Source: Streptomyces sp. NBC_01775
Lineage (GTDB): Bacteria > Actinomycetota > Actinomycetes > Streptomycetales > Streptomycetaceae
Assembly: GCF_035917675.1 (NCBI RefSeq)
Contig: NZ_CP109104.1
Coordinates: 2,480,001 to 2,544,000, forward strand
Direction of reading: 5' to 3'
DNA: 64,000 nt
Shown: piece by piece, positions 7,385-16,188 of the stretch
Position numbering within the stretch: position 1 is the stretch's first letter
Layout of the letters: the number at the start of each line of letters is the position of its first letter
Notes under the pieces: model-generated
The model's database searches: none
What the model was told of the DNA's origin: nothing
What the model saw: only the letters and a program-made list of their open reading frames with translations
Position numbers and translations under genes: made by a program

Positions 7385-8545
7385 TCACTGGTGGGGGTGG
7401 TCGGCGCCGGCCGCAGCCGGCTTCGGTGCCCGCGCGGGGCAGCAGCCGACGGGACACACGTCGTGGCTGGGTCCCAGGGCGCCCAGGGCACAACGGGCGG
7501 GGTGCTCGGCCCGCTCGGCGGCGGCCCGCTCCAGCACCAGGTCCCGCACGGCGGCGGCGAAGCGCGGATCGGAGCCGACGGTCGGCGAGCGGCGCACCGG
7601 CAGGCCCAGCTCGGATGCCTTGGCGGTCGCCTCGGTGTCCAGGTCGTAGAGGACTTCCATGTGGTCGGAGACGAAGCCGATGGGCACCATCACGGCGCCC
7701 GGCGCGCCCTGCTTGTGCAGGTCCTCCAGGTGGTCGCAGATGTCGGGCTCCAGCCACGGCACCTGGGGCGGGCCGCTGCGCGACTGGTAGACGAGGCTCC
7801 AGGGGTGGGCCGTGCCGGTGCGCTCGCGTACCGCCTCGGCGATCAGCGCGGCCACGTCCAGATGCTGGGCGACATAGGCTCCGCCGTTGCCGTGCGCCTC
7901 GACGGGGCCCGAGGTGTCGGCCGCGGCCACGGGGATGGAATGGGTGGTGAAGGCCAGGTGGGCGCCCGCGCGGGCCTCTTGGGGGAGGTCGGCCAGCGAG
8001 GCGAGTACGCCCTCGGTCATGGGCTCGACGAAGCCCGGATGGTTGAAGTAGTGCCGCAGCTTGTCCACGCGAGGCGGGCGCAGCCCCTCGGCCTCCAGCG
8101 TGGCCAGCGACTCGGCCAGGTTCTCGCGGTACTGCCGGCAGCCGGAATAGGAGGCGTAGGCGCTGGTGGCCAGCACGAGGACGCGGCGGCGGCCGTCGCG
8201 GGTCATCTCGCGCAGGGTGTCAGTGAGATAGGGCGCCCAGTTGCGGTTGCCCCAGTAGACCGGCAGGCCGAGGCCGTGCCCGGCGAAGTCCTTACGGAGG
8301 GCGTCCAGCAGCGCGCGGTTCTGCGCGTTGATCGGACTGACCCCGCCGAAGAGGTAGTAGTGCTGCCCCACCTCTTCCAGGCGTTCTCGCGGGATTCCCC
8401 TCCCCCTGGTCACGTTCTCCAGGAACGGAACGACGTCGTCCGGCCCTTCTGGACCGCCGAAGGACAGCAGCAGGAGCGCGTCGTAGGGCGTCTGGACGGA
8501 GTCCGGCGCGGGGCCGGAGCGATCGGGGGGGAGTGCGTCGGACAT
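7385..8545 (-). CDS. hemH: Ferrochelatase (coproporphyrin III type, [2Fe-2S])
   Basis: A 386-residue enzyme that inserts iron into the porphyrin in late haem synthesis; in actinobacteria the substrate is coproporphyrin III (CpfC). Motifs seen are [22 protein letters not shown] at the N-terminus (split here for brevity: LSFGG and VPFLEN), the catalytic-region histidine in FTTHSIP, and [16 protein letters not shown] with the conserved His and Glu. The C-terminal segment has cysteines in [19 protein letters not shown], consistent with the cluster known in actinobacterial ferrochelatases. The divergent MFS gene starts 169 bases away. Confidence 0.95.
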   Translation of the reverse strand: MSDALPPDRSGPAPDSVQTPYDALLLLSFGGPEGPDDVVPFLENVTRGRGIPRERLEEVGQHYYLFGGVSPINAQNRALLDALRKDFAGHGLGLPVYWGNRNWAPYLTDTLREMTRDGRRRVLVLATSAYASYSGCRQYRENLAESLATLEAEGLRPPRVDKLRHYFNHPGFVEPMTEGVLASLADLPQEARAGAHLAFTTHSIPVAAADTSGPVEAHGNGGAYVAQHLDVAALIAEAVRERTGTAHPWSLVYQSRSGPPQVPWLEPDICDHLEDLHKQGAPGAVMVPIGFVSDHMEVLYDLDTEATAKASELGLPVRRSPTVGSDPRFAAAVRDLVLERAAAERAEHPARCALGALGPSHDVCPVGCCPARAPKPAAAGADHPHQ

Positions 8546-8666
8546 ACGTCGATCCTGCCATCCGGTGTGCCGTGAAAACGGACGCCCTCCCGCCCATAAG
8601 CTGTAGAGGCCACACCGTTCCTCGCTGGTGCCTCCGTGTTCTTACTGGTGCCTCCCCGTCCTTCAC

Positions 8667-8695
8667 CGGCCCCCGGCCCCCGGCCCCCGGCCCCC
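8667..8695. repeat. Four-fold 7-base tandem repeat, G-quadruplex candidate
   Basis: GGCCCCC is repeated four times in the hemH/MFS intergenic region. The minus strand therefore reads (GGGGGCC)4, a canonical G-quadruplex-forming pattern. Because the unit is 7 bases, it would shift frame when copy number changes, which argues that the MFS coding region starts downstream of it. Confidence 0.8.
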
Positions 8696-8713
8696 GATCG
8701 GCAAGAGTTCCCG

Positions 8714-9967
8714 TTGGCCAGTCCTTACCGCGCGATCTTCGCCGCACCCGGAAGCAGAACCTTCTCGTCCGCCGGATTCCTCGGCCGTCTGCCGCTGTCC
8801 ATGATGGGCATCAGCGTCGTCACGATGGTCTCCCAGCTCACGGGGCGCTACGGGCTGGCGGGCGCGCTCTCGGCCACCGTCGCGCTGTCCTCGGCGGTCT
8901 TCAGCCCGCAGATATCGCGACTCGTGGACCGCCACGGGCAGCGGCGGGTGATACGCCCCACCGCGCTGATCACGGTGACCGCGGTGGGCGGGCTGGTGGC
9001 GGCGGCGCGGGGCGGTGCGCCCGATCCGCTGCTGTTCCTGTTCGCGGCGGGCGCGGGCAGCATGCCGAGCGTCGGGTCGATGGTCAGGGCACGCTGGGCG
9101 CACCTCTACCGCGAGGAGCCTCGGCTGCTCCACTCTGCCTTCGCCTTCGAGTCGGTCGTCGACGAGTCCTGCTTCGTGTTCGGGCCGATCCTGGCCATCG
9201 GGCTGTCCACCGCGTGGTTCCCCGAGGCAGGCCCTCTGCTGGCGGCCGGATTCCTGCTCGTGGGCGTCCTGTGGCTGAGCGCCCAGCGCGCGACCGAGCC
9301 CGTGCCGCACCCGCGTGAGCAGCACAGTGGCGGCTCGGCGCTGCGCACCCCCGGTCTCCAGGTCCTGGTGGCGGCGTTCGCGTTCACCGGCGCGATCTTC
9401 GGCTCGGTCGACGTGGCGACCGTGGCCTTCGCCGAGGAGCGGGGCCACAAGGCGCTGGCCAGCGTGACGCTCGCGGTCTATGCGCTGGGCTCGGTGCTGG
9501 CGGGCGCCGTCTTCGGACTGCTGCGCCCGGCCGGACCGCCCGCGCGCAGATGGCTGGTGGGTGTCTGCGCGATGGCCGTGAGTATGATCCCTCTCCAACT
9601 GGTGGGGAACCTGCCGTCCCCGGCCGTGGCGCTCTTCATCGCGGGCATGACCATTGCCCCGACGATGGTCACCACGATGGCCCTCGTCGAACAGCTCGTC
9701 CCGCGCGCGAAGCTGACCGAGGGCATGACATGGACCAGCACGGGGCTGGCGGTCGGGGTGGCGCTGGGGTCGTCGGCCGCCGGCTGGGCGGTCGACTCTC
9801 TCGGCGCGGGCCGTGCCTACGGTGTGCCCGCTGCGGCGGGGGCGCTGGCGGCCCTGGTGGCGTTCCTCGGCTACCGCCGGCTGAGCCCTCGGCCGGTGCC
9901 GCGGCGAGAGGGGACGGTCGAGGATGGGCGTGCAGCCGACGAGCAGCCGGGCAGCAACGTGGCGTAA
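8714..9967 (+). CDS. MFS transporter
   Basis: A 417-residue protein with about twelve hydrophobic segments and a short soluble tail rich in Arg and Glu. Segments such as LPLSMMGISVVTMVSQL near the start and the loop RLVDRHGQRRVI between TM2 and TM3 match the MFS drug/sugar-exporter pattern. I chose the TTG at 8714-8716 (protein starting ASPYRAIFAAPGSRTF) because that opening is typical of these Streptomyces transporters and because the upstream stretch contains a 7-base tandem repeat. Substrate unknown. The last 44 bases overlap the next gene in another frame, suggesting coupled expression with the oxidase. Confidence 0.85.
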   Translation: MASPYRAIFAAPGSRTFSSAGFLGRLPLSMMGISVVTMVSQLTGRYGLAGALSATVALSSAVFSPQISRLVDRHGQRRVIRPTALITVTAVGGLVAAARGGAPDPLLFLFAAGAGSMPSVGSMVRARWAHLYREEPRLLHSAFAFESVVDESCFVFGPILAIGLSTAWFPEAGPLLAAGFLLVGVLWLSAQRATEPVPHPREQHSGGSALRTPGLQVLVAAFAFTGAIFGSVDVATVAFAEERGHKALASVTLAVYALGSVLAGAVFGLLRPAGPPARRWLVGVCAMAVSMIPLQLVGNLPSPAVALFIAGMTIAPTMVTTMALVEQLVPRAKLTEGMTWTSTGLAVGVALGSSAAGWAVDSLGAGRAYGVPAAAGALAALVAFLGYRRLSPRPVPRREGTVEDGRAADEQPGSNVA

Positions 9968-11255
9968 CTGGGCGGGCAATGTGACGGCCTCCCCGGCCCG
10001 TACGGTCTCCCCCTCGACCACGGAGGGCCTCGCCGAGGTGGTGCGCCGCGCAGCCGCGGACGGGCTGAAGGTCAAGGCGGCGGGCACGGGCCACTCGTTC
10101 ACGGCGGCGGCCGTCACGGACGGGGTGCTCATACGCCCCGACCGCCTGACGGGGGTCCGCTCGGTCGACCGTGCGGCGGGCTCGGTCACCGTCGCGGCCG
10201 GCACTCCGATGAAGGTCTTGAACGCCGCACTGGCCGCGCGGGGCCTGTCGCTGACGAACATGGGCGACATCATGGAGCAGACCGTCTCCGGGGCGGTCAG
10301 CACCGGCACCCATGGCACGGGCCGCGAGTCCGCCTCCATAGCGGCCCAGGTCAAGGGCCTGGAGCTGGTGCTGGCCGACGGCTCCGTCCAGCGGTGCTCG
10401 GCGGAGGGGACCGAGGAGGAGCGGGCGGTGTTCGCCGCCGCCCGGCTGGGTCTGGGCGCGCTGGGCGTCATCACGGAGCTCACCTTCGGCGTCGAGCCCG
10501 AGTTCCTGCTCACCGCGCGCGAGGAGCCGATGCCCTTCGACCGGGTCACCAGCGAGTTCGATCAACTGGTGACCGAGAACGAGCATTTCGAGTTCTACTG
10601 GTTCCCGCACACCGACGGCTGCAACACCAAGCGCAACAACCGCAGCGCAGGCCCGGCCCGCCCACTGCCCCGCGTACGCGGCTGGGTCGACGACGAGTTG
10701 CTGTCCAACGGCGTCTTCCAGGCCGCCTGCTCCCTGGGCAAGGCCGTGCCCGCGACGGTGCCCGGTGTCACCCGCGTGTCCAGCCGCGCCCTGTCGGCCC
10801 GTACGTACACCGACATCCCCTACCGGGTCTTCACCAGTCCCCGTCGGGTGCGCTTCGTGGAGATGGAGTACGCCGTCCCCCGCACGGCCCTGGTGGAGGC
10901 GCTGCGGGAGCTGAAGGCAATGGTGGAGCGGTCGCGCCTGCGGGTGAGCTTCCCGGTTGAGGTGCGCACGGCGCCCGCCGACGACATCCCGCTGTCCACG
11001 GCGAGCGGGCGCGAGACGGCGTATGTGGCGGTGCACATGTACCGGGGCACGCCCCACGAGGACTACTTCAGCGCGGTGGAGCGGATCATGACAGCGCACG
11101 CGGGCCGCCCGCACTGGGGAAAGCTGCACAGCCGGGACGCGGAGTACCTGTCCGGGGTGTACCCGCGCTTCGACGAGTTCACGGCGCTGCGCGACCGGCT
11201 CGACCCGGACCGGGTCTTCGGCAACGCCTACCTGCGGCGGGTACTGGGCGACTGA
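9924..11255 (+). CDS. FAD-dependent D-arabinono-1,4-lactone oxidase-like enzyme
   Basis: A 443-residue VAO-family oxidoreductase. The N-terminal FAD domain has VSPSTTEGLAEVV and AAGTGHSFTAAA, where the histidine of GTGHSF is the usual site of covalent FAD attachment in aldonolactone and alditol oxidases. It is followed by SGAVSTGTHGTG. The C-terminal ALO domain has RPHWGKLH near residue 390, the HWxK active-site motif. The natural substrate (sugar lactone, alditol or similar) cannot be read from sequence. The ATG lies inside the 3' end of the MFS gene. A strong hairpin follows the stop. Confidence 0.88.
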   Translation: MGVQPTSSRAATWRNWAGNVTASPARTVSPSTTEGLAEVVRRAAADGLKVKAAGTGHSFTAAAVTDGVLIRPDRLTGVRSVDRAAGSVTVAAGTPMKVLNAALAARGLSLTNMGDIMEQTVSGAVSTGTHGTGRESASIAAQVKGLELVLADGSVQRCSAEGTEEERAVFAAARLGLGALGVITELTFGVEPEFLLTAREEPMPFDRVTSEFDQLVTENEHFEFYWFPHTDGCNTKRNNRSAGPARPLPRVRGWVDDELLSNGVFQAACSLGKAVPATVPGVTRVSSRALSARTYTDIPYRVFTSPRRVRFVEMEYAVPRTALVEALRELKAMVERSRLRVSFPVEVRTAPADDIPLSTASGRETAYVAVHMYRGTPHEDYFSAVERIMTAHAGRPHWGKLHSRDAEYLSGVYPRFDEFTALRDRLDPDRVFGNAYLRRVLGD

Positions 11256-11288
11256 GCAGGGCGCCGGACCTCCCAGCCGACCGCGCGC

Positions 11289-11346
11289 GTACGCGGCGAG
11301 GGGCCGGACACCGCCTGTGGTGGGTGTCCGGCCCCTCGCCGCGTAC
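11289..11346. terminator. Hairpin terminator between convergent genes
   Basis: A perfect 24-base stem (11289-11312 with 11323-11346) and a loop of about ten bases lie between the oxidase stop at 11255 and the convergent membrane-protein stop at 11358. It should terminate transcription from both sides. Confidence 0.85.
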
Positions 11347-11357
11347 GGCCCGCGTGG

Positions 11358-12614
11358 TCAGTCCTGCGGGGTCGCCCCCTGCTGGCGCTGCGGGAGCCGG
11401 TCGCTGCCGGCCCCGGCGCTCTTGCCGGGGTCGGTGCTGTCGCCGTCGTCCTGCCGGCTGTCGGATCCGTCCGGGTCCGAGCTGCTGTCGGTCTCGCCGC
11501 CGCCCTCGGTCGTACCGGGGTGCCGGGTGCTGCCGGGATCCGGGGTGGGCGTCGTCTCGGCGCCCTTGTCACCGGAGCCGGGCTCGCCCGTCCTGTCGCC
11601 GCTGCCGGATTGGCTCGGGTCGGCGGAGGGGCTGCCTGAGCCCTTCTGCCCGTCGCTCGAACCGCCGTCGCCGTCCTCGGACTGTCCCGGGTCGGGCGTG
11701 GTGGGCGTCGTGTCCGGGCCCGTGTTCCCCGAGGAGCCATGGCCGGGGAACACATCACTGATCGATGTGCCCTTGCCGCCGGAGACGTTGTGCCCGGAGA
11801 CCAGCTCGTACACCGTTACGCCGCCGACCGAGAGCACGAAGACGACCAGCGCGGGCAGCAGCGTGCGCCGCCAGCCACGCCAGCGGGTGCCGTGTGTGGT
11901 GCCCTGCGTGAACTCCCCGTGCCCGGGCGGCTCCACCGCCTTTGGCCCCGCCGGGGCCTCGGCCCGCTCGACGGTGCCCAGCACGCGGGTGGCTTCGTCC
12001 TGCTCCGCCTCCCGTACGCCGGGCCGAGGGCCCTGCGCGCCGGGCAGCATCCTCGTGACCATGGAGGTGTCGAGCATCTGCACCTGGTCCAAAGAGCGCT
12101 GGCTCGTCGGGATGTCTGCCGGGGTGCCCGTGGGGACGGACTCAGGGCCGGCGGTGGGGATCAGCCGGGTGGCCCGGGTGCTGGTGTGCTGGGCCGCCTG
12201 GCCGCTCCCGTTGGTCCCGACCGGGGTGCCCCCGGTGGGATGAGCGGTGTGCTCGTTCGCCTGTGCTCCCCGGAGGGCCTGGGAAGCGTCCAGCCCGCCT
12301 TCGTCCTTCCAGCCGCCGGCCGGATCCTGGACGGAGACCTGCCGCGCCTTCGGCGGGACGGTGACTTCCTTGAGCTGCTCGCCGGTCCTGCTGAAGAAGT
12401 GCTGGAAGATCGGCCCCCCGCTGGTGGCGACGAGGCTGACCACACCCGCACCCAGGAAGGTGCCGTACACACCGAGCTGGCCGGCCGCGAAAGCGGCGAC
12501 GACCGCGGCGACGGCGCTTCCCAACACCTGAGCCACGCTCAGGTCAAGACTCTTGCGCTTCTTGTTCCCTTCCTCGTTGTGATCTTGGTGCTCGGGTATG
12601 TCCTTCTTATCCAT
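11358..12614 (-). CDS. Membrane protein with long disordered extracytoplasmic tail
   Basis: A 418-residue protein of unknown function. After a charged N-terminus (MDKKDIPEHQDHNEEGNKKR) come one or two hydrophobic helices (about 25-70, QVLGSAVAAVVAAFAAGQLG and a second segment), then a hydrophilic region with PVGTNGSGQ and a further single TM helix near residue 255 (TLLPALVVFVLSVGGVTVYE). The last 140 residues are almost entirely Gly, Ser, Asp, Thr and Pro, with repeated DPG, SGSGD and TTPTPDPGS. No enzyme motif is seen. The layout resembles membrane-anchored Streptomyces surface proteins. Confidence 0.75.
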   Translation of the reverse strand: MDKKDIPEHQDHNEEGNKKRKSLDLSVAQVLGSAVAAVVAAFAAGQLGVYGTFLGAGVVSLVATSGGPIFQHFFSRTGEQLKEVTVPPKARQVSVQDPAGGWKDEGGLDASQALRGAQANEHTAHPTGGTPVGTNGSGQAAQHTSTRATRLIPTAGPESVPTGTPADIPTSQRSLDQVQMLDTSMVTRMLPGAQGPRPGVREAEQDEATRVLGTVERAEAPAGPKAVEPPGHGEFTQGTTHGTRWRGWRRTLLPALVVFVLSVGGVTVYELVSGHNVSGGKGTSISDVFPGHGSSGNTGPDTTPTTPDPGQSEDGDGGSSDGQKGSGSPSADPSQSGSGDRTGEPGSGDKGAETTPTPDPGSTRHPGTTEGGGETDSSSDPDGSDSRQDDGDSTDPGKSAGAGSDRLPQRQQGATPQD

Positions 12615-12861
12615 CTACCGCCCTTGATCGCACACTCCCACCACTGTGCACGAATAAGAGACTTTTCAGTGAAGGCGAAGGTTCCGCTTCGGGTGGTTCT
12701 GTGAGGATTACCACCCCCATAACCAGGCGAAATGGACCCTTGGGGCGTCAACTCCCTTACTCCGGAGCAACTTCGGCAGCGCGGCTGTCCACCCGGGTGG
12801 CACTAATGGAGTAGTGTGACGAGCCCTGGTCTCGGTTCTGACCCGGCGCAGGCTGCTCACG

Positions 12862-12878
12862 GTGACCACCCTGGTCAC
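12862..12878. promoter_or_regulatory. Inverted repeat upstream of sepH
   Basis: GTGACCA-CCC-TGGTCAC is a perfect 7+3+7 inverted repeat about 175 bases before the sepH start codon. It is too short and poor in flanking T to be a convincing terminator; an operator is more likely. The binding protein is unknown. Confidence 0.4.
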
Positions 12879-12900
12879 GGTGCGTTGTGAGGAGGTAACC

Positions 12901-12909
12901 GTGCCATAA
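12901..12909 (+). promoter_or_regulatory. Two-codon leader ORF (GTG CCA TAA) with perfect Shine-Dalgarno
   Basis: AGGAGGT at 12890-12896 is followed after four bases (five from the last G of AGGAGG) by GTG CCA TAA. This is a near start-stop element in the same frame as sepH, 145 bases upstream of it. It may be coincidental, but the ribosome-binding site is the best in the neighbourhood. It could act as a ribosome-holding leader. Confidence 0.3.
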
Positions 12910-13053
12910 CGGCGGTTCTCGGCAGTGATGAACACTGCTCGGATCCCCGAGGAAGTCGGCAAGGTTGTGGCAGGCTGCACCCGGGCAGGCCACACTCGTC
13001 TAGCGGGAGCAGCGACGCACGTGACGTCGGCAGGCACCACCCGGGAGGTCCCC

Positions 13054-14160
13054 ATGCCCGAACTGCGTGTCGTGGCCGTCAGCAACGACGGCACACGACT
13101 GGTGCTCAAAGCTGCCGACAGCACGGAATACACGCTTCCGATCGACGAGCGTCTCCGCGCCGCTGTCCGGAACGACCGCGCGCGGCTGGGCCAGATCGAG
13201 ATCGAAGTGGAAAGCCACCTGCGGCCTCGCGACATCCAGGCGCGTATAAGGTCCGGTGCCTCCGCCGAGGAGGTCGCCTCTCTCGCGGGCATCCCGGTCG
13301 ACCGCGTACGCCGCTTCGAGGGCCCCGTGCTCGCCGAGCGCGCCTTCATGGCCGAGCGCGCCCGCAAGACGCCGGTGCGCCGCCCCGGTGAGAACGCCGG
13401 GCCGCAGCTCGGTGAAGCCGTCAGCGAGCGGCTGCTGCTGCGCGGCGCCGACAAGGAGTCGGTGCACTGGGACTCGTGGCGCCGGGACGACGGCACCTGG
13501 GAGGTGCTGCTCGCCTACCGCGTCGCCGCCCAGCCGCACTCGGCGACCTGGACCTACGACCCGCCACGCCGTCTGGTGCAGGCGGTGGACGACGAGGCCA
13601 GGGCGCTGATCGGCGAGACCGACGACACTCCGGAGCCCAGCTTCCCGTTCGTCCCCCGTATCGCGCGGCTGCCGCGCGACCGGGGCGAGCGCGAACGCAC
13701 CGGGCGGCCCGAGCTGGAGCCCGCGGGACTTTCGCCCGCTCCCGGCGACGAGGACGACCGGATGCGCGGCGACGGCAGCGGCGAGCCGGATTCCCTCACC
13801 AGCCTGCTGGAGGCCGTGCCGAGCTTCCGCGGCGACATGGTCGTCCCCGACCCGAAGCCGCAGCCTGCCCCGGCCGCCGAGGCGGAGACCGCCGCGGCCC
13901 CCGTGGAGCAGGAGGAGGCCGAGTCGGCGAGCGGCGAGCCGGAGGAGGAGCAGGAGGCCATCGAGCCGCCGGCCCCGGCAGCCAGCGCGGGTTCCGCGTA
14001 CGCCGATGTGCTCATGCCCCGCTCGGTCGGCGCGCACCGCGACCGGCTCAAGGGCAACACCGACCGCCAGGCGGAGGCGGACGGCGTCCGCCCGGGGCGG
14101 CGCGCTGCGGTGCCGAGCTGGGACGAGATCGTCTTCGGCACCCGCCGGAAGAAGGACTAA
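13054..14160 (+). CDS. sepH: Cell-division protein SepH (DUF3071)
   Basis: A 368-residue protein whose N-terminal DUF3071 domain begins MPELRVVAVSNDGTRLVLK and includes a helix-turn-helix-like segment near residues 55-95 (RPRDIQARIRSGASAEEVA, then VRRFEGPVLAERAFMAERA). SepH binds FtsZ and promotes Z-ring assembly during vegetative growth and sporulation in Streptomyces; this is established for the family. The C-terminal half is a Pro/Glu/Ala-rich linker ending in a short conserved segment (VPSWDEIVFGTRRKKD), the expected long disordered tail. The ATG at 13054 has GGGAGGTC upstream. A clear hairpin follows the stop. Confidence 0.93.
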   Translation: MPELRVVAVSNDGTRLVLKAADSTEYTLPIDERLRAAVRNDRARLGQIEIEVESHLRPRDIQARIRSGASAEEVASLAGIPVDRVRRFEGPVLAERAFMAERARKTPVRRPGENAGPQLGEAVSERLLLRGADKESVHWDSWRRDDGTWEVLLAYRVAAQPHSATWTYDPPRRLVQAVDDEARALIGETDDTPEPSFPFVPRIARLPRDRGERERTGRPELEPAGLSPAPGDEDDRMRGDGSGEPDSLTSLLEAVPSFRGDMVVPDPKPQPAPAAEAETAAAPVEQEEAESASGEPEEEQEAIEPPAPAASAGSAYADVLMPRSVGAHRDRLKGNTDRQAEADGVRPGRRAAVPSWDEIVFGTRRKKD

Positions 14161-14181
14161 GGGCGTCACCACACGACCGGC

Positions 14182-14214
14182 GCCGGACCGTTCCGCCAGA
14201 AGGAACGGTCCGGC
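14182..14214. terminator. Hairpin terminator after sepH
   Basis: A perfect 13-base stem (14182-14194 with 14202-14214) and a 7-base loop lie 22 bases after the sepH stop and 41 bases from the convergent rhodanese stop. It probably acts in both directions. Confidence 0.8.
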
Positions 14215-14254
14215 GTGGCCGTACGCGCCCCGTGGGCTGCCGGGGGCTGTCCGC

Positions 14255-15142
14255 TCAGCCGCGCTCGGCTCCGGTGGCCACCGGGCGGGAGCCGTCGGCC
14301 GTCCACTCGCTCCAGGACCCGACGTAGAGCGCGGCGTCGATACCGGCGATGGCCAGCGCCAGCACCTCGTGCGCCGCGGAGACGCCGGAGCCGCAGTAGA
14401 CCCCGACTTCCGTCTCGGGCCCTGCTCCCAGCGCCTCGAAGCGGCCGGCGAGCGCCTCCCGGGAGCGAAAGGTCCCGGCGTCCGTGACGTTCTCCGTCGT
14501 CGGGGCCGAGACGGCGCCCGGGATGTGCCCGGCCACCGGGTCGAGCGGCTCCACCTCGCCCCGGTAGCGCTCGGCGGCGCGGGCGTCCATCAGCAGTCCG
14601 CGCCGGGCCAGGGAGGCCGCCTCATCGGCGTCCAGCATCGGCAGCCCGCCGGGCGAGGGGCGGAAGTCGCCCTCGGCGGGCTCGGGGATATCGGTGCTGA
14701 GCGGCAGCGCGCCGCCCTCGCTCCCCCGCGCCTCCTGGCCCGGGGCTGTCGCGGCCTGCCACGCCTCCAGACCGCCGTCCAGGACCCGTACGTCCGGATG
14801 CCCGGCCCAGCGCAGCATCCACCAGCAGCGCGCGGCGGCCCAGCCGCCGCCCATGCCCCCGCCGTCGTAGACGACCACGGGGCGGTCGGCCGAGACTCCG
14901 GCGCGGCGCATGGCCGCGCCGAACACCTCGACCGGCGGCAGCGGGTGGCGGCCCGTACCGGGCTGCGGAGGGCCCGCCAGTTCGCTCTCCAGGTCGATGT
15001 AAACGGCGCCCGGCAGATGGCCCTTGCGATAGGCGGGCAGTCCGGGCGGATCACCTGGCTTGTAACGCACGTCGAGCAGGACGGGGGCGGAGCCCGCCGT
15101 GATGTCGCCCGCGAGTTCGGGTACGGAGATGATGGGAGTCAT
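14255..15142 (-). CDS. Thiosulfate/3-mercaptopyruvate sulfurtransferase (tandem rhodanese)
   Basis: A 295-residue protein with two rhodanese domains. The N-terminal domain begins ISVPELAGDITAG and contains PVVVYDGGG, where the active cysteine is replaced as usual. The C-terminal domain has the active loop VGVYCGSGVSAAHE. The CGSGV loop is of the mercaptopyruvate-sulfurtransferase kind rather than the CRKGVT of thiosulfate rhodanese, so either donor is possible. The enzyme transfers sulfur to a thiophilic acceptor such as cyanide or thioredoxin. The ATG at 15140-15142 gives the normal family length. Confidence 0.9.
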   Translation of the reverse strand: MTPIISVPELAGDITAGSAPVLLDVRYKPGDPPGLPAYRKGHLPGAVYIDLESELAGPPQPGTGRHPLPPVEVFGAAMRRAGVSADRPVVVYDGGGMGGGWAAARCWWMLRWAGHPDVRVLDGGLEAWQAATAPGQEARGSEGGALPLSTDIPEPAEGDFRPSPGGLPMLDADEAASLARRGLLMDARAAERYRGEVEPLDPVAGHIPGAVSAPTTENVTDAGTFRSREALAGRFEALGAGPETEVGVYCGSGVSAAHEVLALAIAGIDAALYVGSWSEWTADGSRPVATGAERG

Positions 15143-15393
15143 GGCGCCATCTTCGCGCAGCCGCGTCATCCCCGGGACCCGGGACCGCACGCCCCATGGC
15201 GGCTCGCGGAACGACAGCACACGGATCGGGGATCCTCGGGTCCGAAGCGGAGAGAAAGCGGCGCGGCCGGGGAGCGCCGCACGACAGGTGGTGCAAGCAT
15301 GCGCACTGGCGAGAAGTCACGGAGCCGCGGCAAGGACGCCGGGGCACTTCCACCGCACGACCGCATCGATGATGGTCTCAAGGAGCGAAGCAG

Positions 15394-16188
15394 ATGACCG
15401 AGCAAGCGACTCGGCTACGTCACACACCCGGCTCGCCCGCCTGGGCGAGCCTCATGGCGCATGGGCTGGACGCCGGCAAGGAGTTCTACGGGGAGTTGTT
15501 CGGCTGGGAGTTCCGCGCCGGCCCCCAGCAGTTGGGCCCGTATGTGCGCGCTGTCGCACACGGCCACGAGGTCGCCGGGCTGGGCAGGAAGGCGGGCGGC
15601 AGGCAACTCCCCGTCGCCTGGCTGCCGTACATGGCCACCGACGACGCCGACGAGACGGCCGCCCGGCTTCGCGAGTACGGCGGGACGGTGGCTGTAGGGC
15701 CTCTGGACGCGGAGACGGCGGGGCGTATGGCGATCGCCTCCGACCCGCACGGTGCGGTCTTCGGAGTGTGGCAGGACGCCCACTACCCGGGCCTGGGCAC
15801 CGCTCCGGTGGGAACGTCGGGCGCCCCGGTCTGGTTCGAACTGGTCACCAAAGAGACGACGACGGTGGTGAAGTTCTACCAGTCGGTGTTCGGCTACGAG
15901 GCACACGCCGTGGAGGGGCCGGGCTTCGACTATCTGACCCTCTACGCGGAGGGGGTACCCGTGGCGGGGATCTTGGGGGTCGGTGAATCGCTGCCCCGTG
16001 ACCGGGGGCCGCACTGGCGCACCTACTTCGCGGTGGACGACCCCGATGCCGCGGCGCGGCGCGCCACCGAGCTGGGCGGGCACGTGGTGCGCGAGCCTTC
16101 CGACTCACCCTACGGAAGGGTGGCGACCGTCGCGGACCTGGAGGGTGCGCACTTCAGTGTGATCCGGCCGGCCGAAGCGGATCGCTGA
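15394..16188 (+). CDS. VOC (glyoxalase/bleomycin-resistance) family protein, two domains
   Basis: A 264-residue protein made of two VOC modules, each with the usual pattern: KEFYGELFGWEF (about 29-40) with ASDPHGAVFGVWQ (113-125), and VKFYQSVFGYEAHAV (161-175) with VADLEGAHFSVI near the end. Similar Streptomyces proteins are annotated as hydroxylases or glyoxalase-like, but no enzyme activity can be assigned. The divergent rhodanese gene starts 251 bases upstream. Its last 35 bases overlap the convergent thymidine kinase gene. Confidence 0.88.
   Translation: MTEQATRLRHTPGSPAWASLMAHGLDAGKEFYGELFGWEFRAGPQQLGPYVRAVAHGHEVAGLGRKAGGRQLPVAWLPYMATDDADETAARLREYGGTVAVGPLDAETAGRMAIASDPHGAVFGVWQDAHYPGLGTAPVGTSGAPVWFELVTKETTTVVKFYQSVFGYEAHAVEGPGFDYLTLYAEGVPVAGILGVGESLPRDRGPHWRTYFAVDDPDAAARRATELGGHVVREPSDSPYGRVATVADLEGAHFSVIRPAEADR

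Larger units (their letters stand above)
12615..13053. other. 439-base divergent leader region between membrane-protein gene and sepH
   Basis: No full gene is supported. It contains a 17-base inverted repeat at 12862-12878 and, just downstream, a perfect ribosome-binding site followed by a two-codon reading frame (12901-12909). An in-frame extension of sepH back to 12925 is possible but lacks a ribosome-binding site. Promoters for both flanking genes should lie here. Confidence 0.5.

Noticed and set aside
12925..13053. 43-residue N-terminal extension of sepH
   Set aside because: No ribosome-binding site before 12925, whereas GGGAGGTC precedes the ATG at 13054 where the conserved domain starts.
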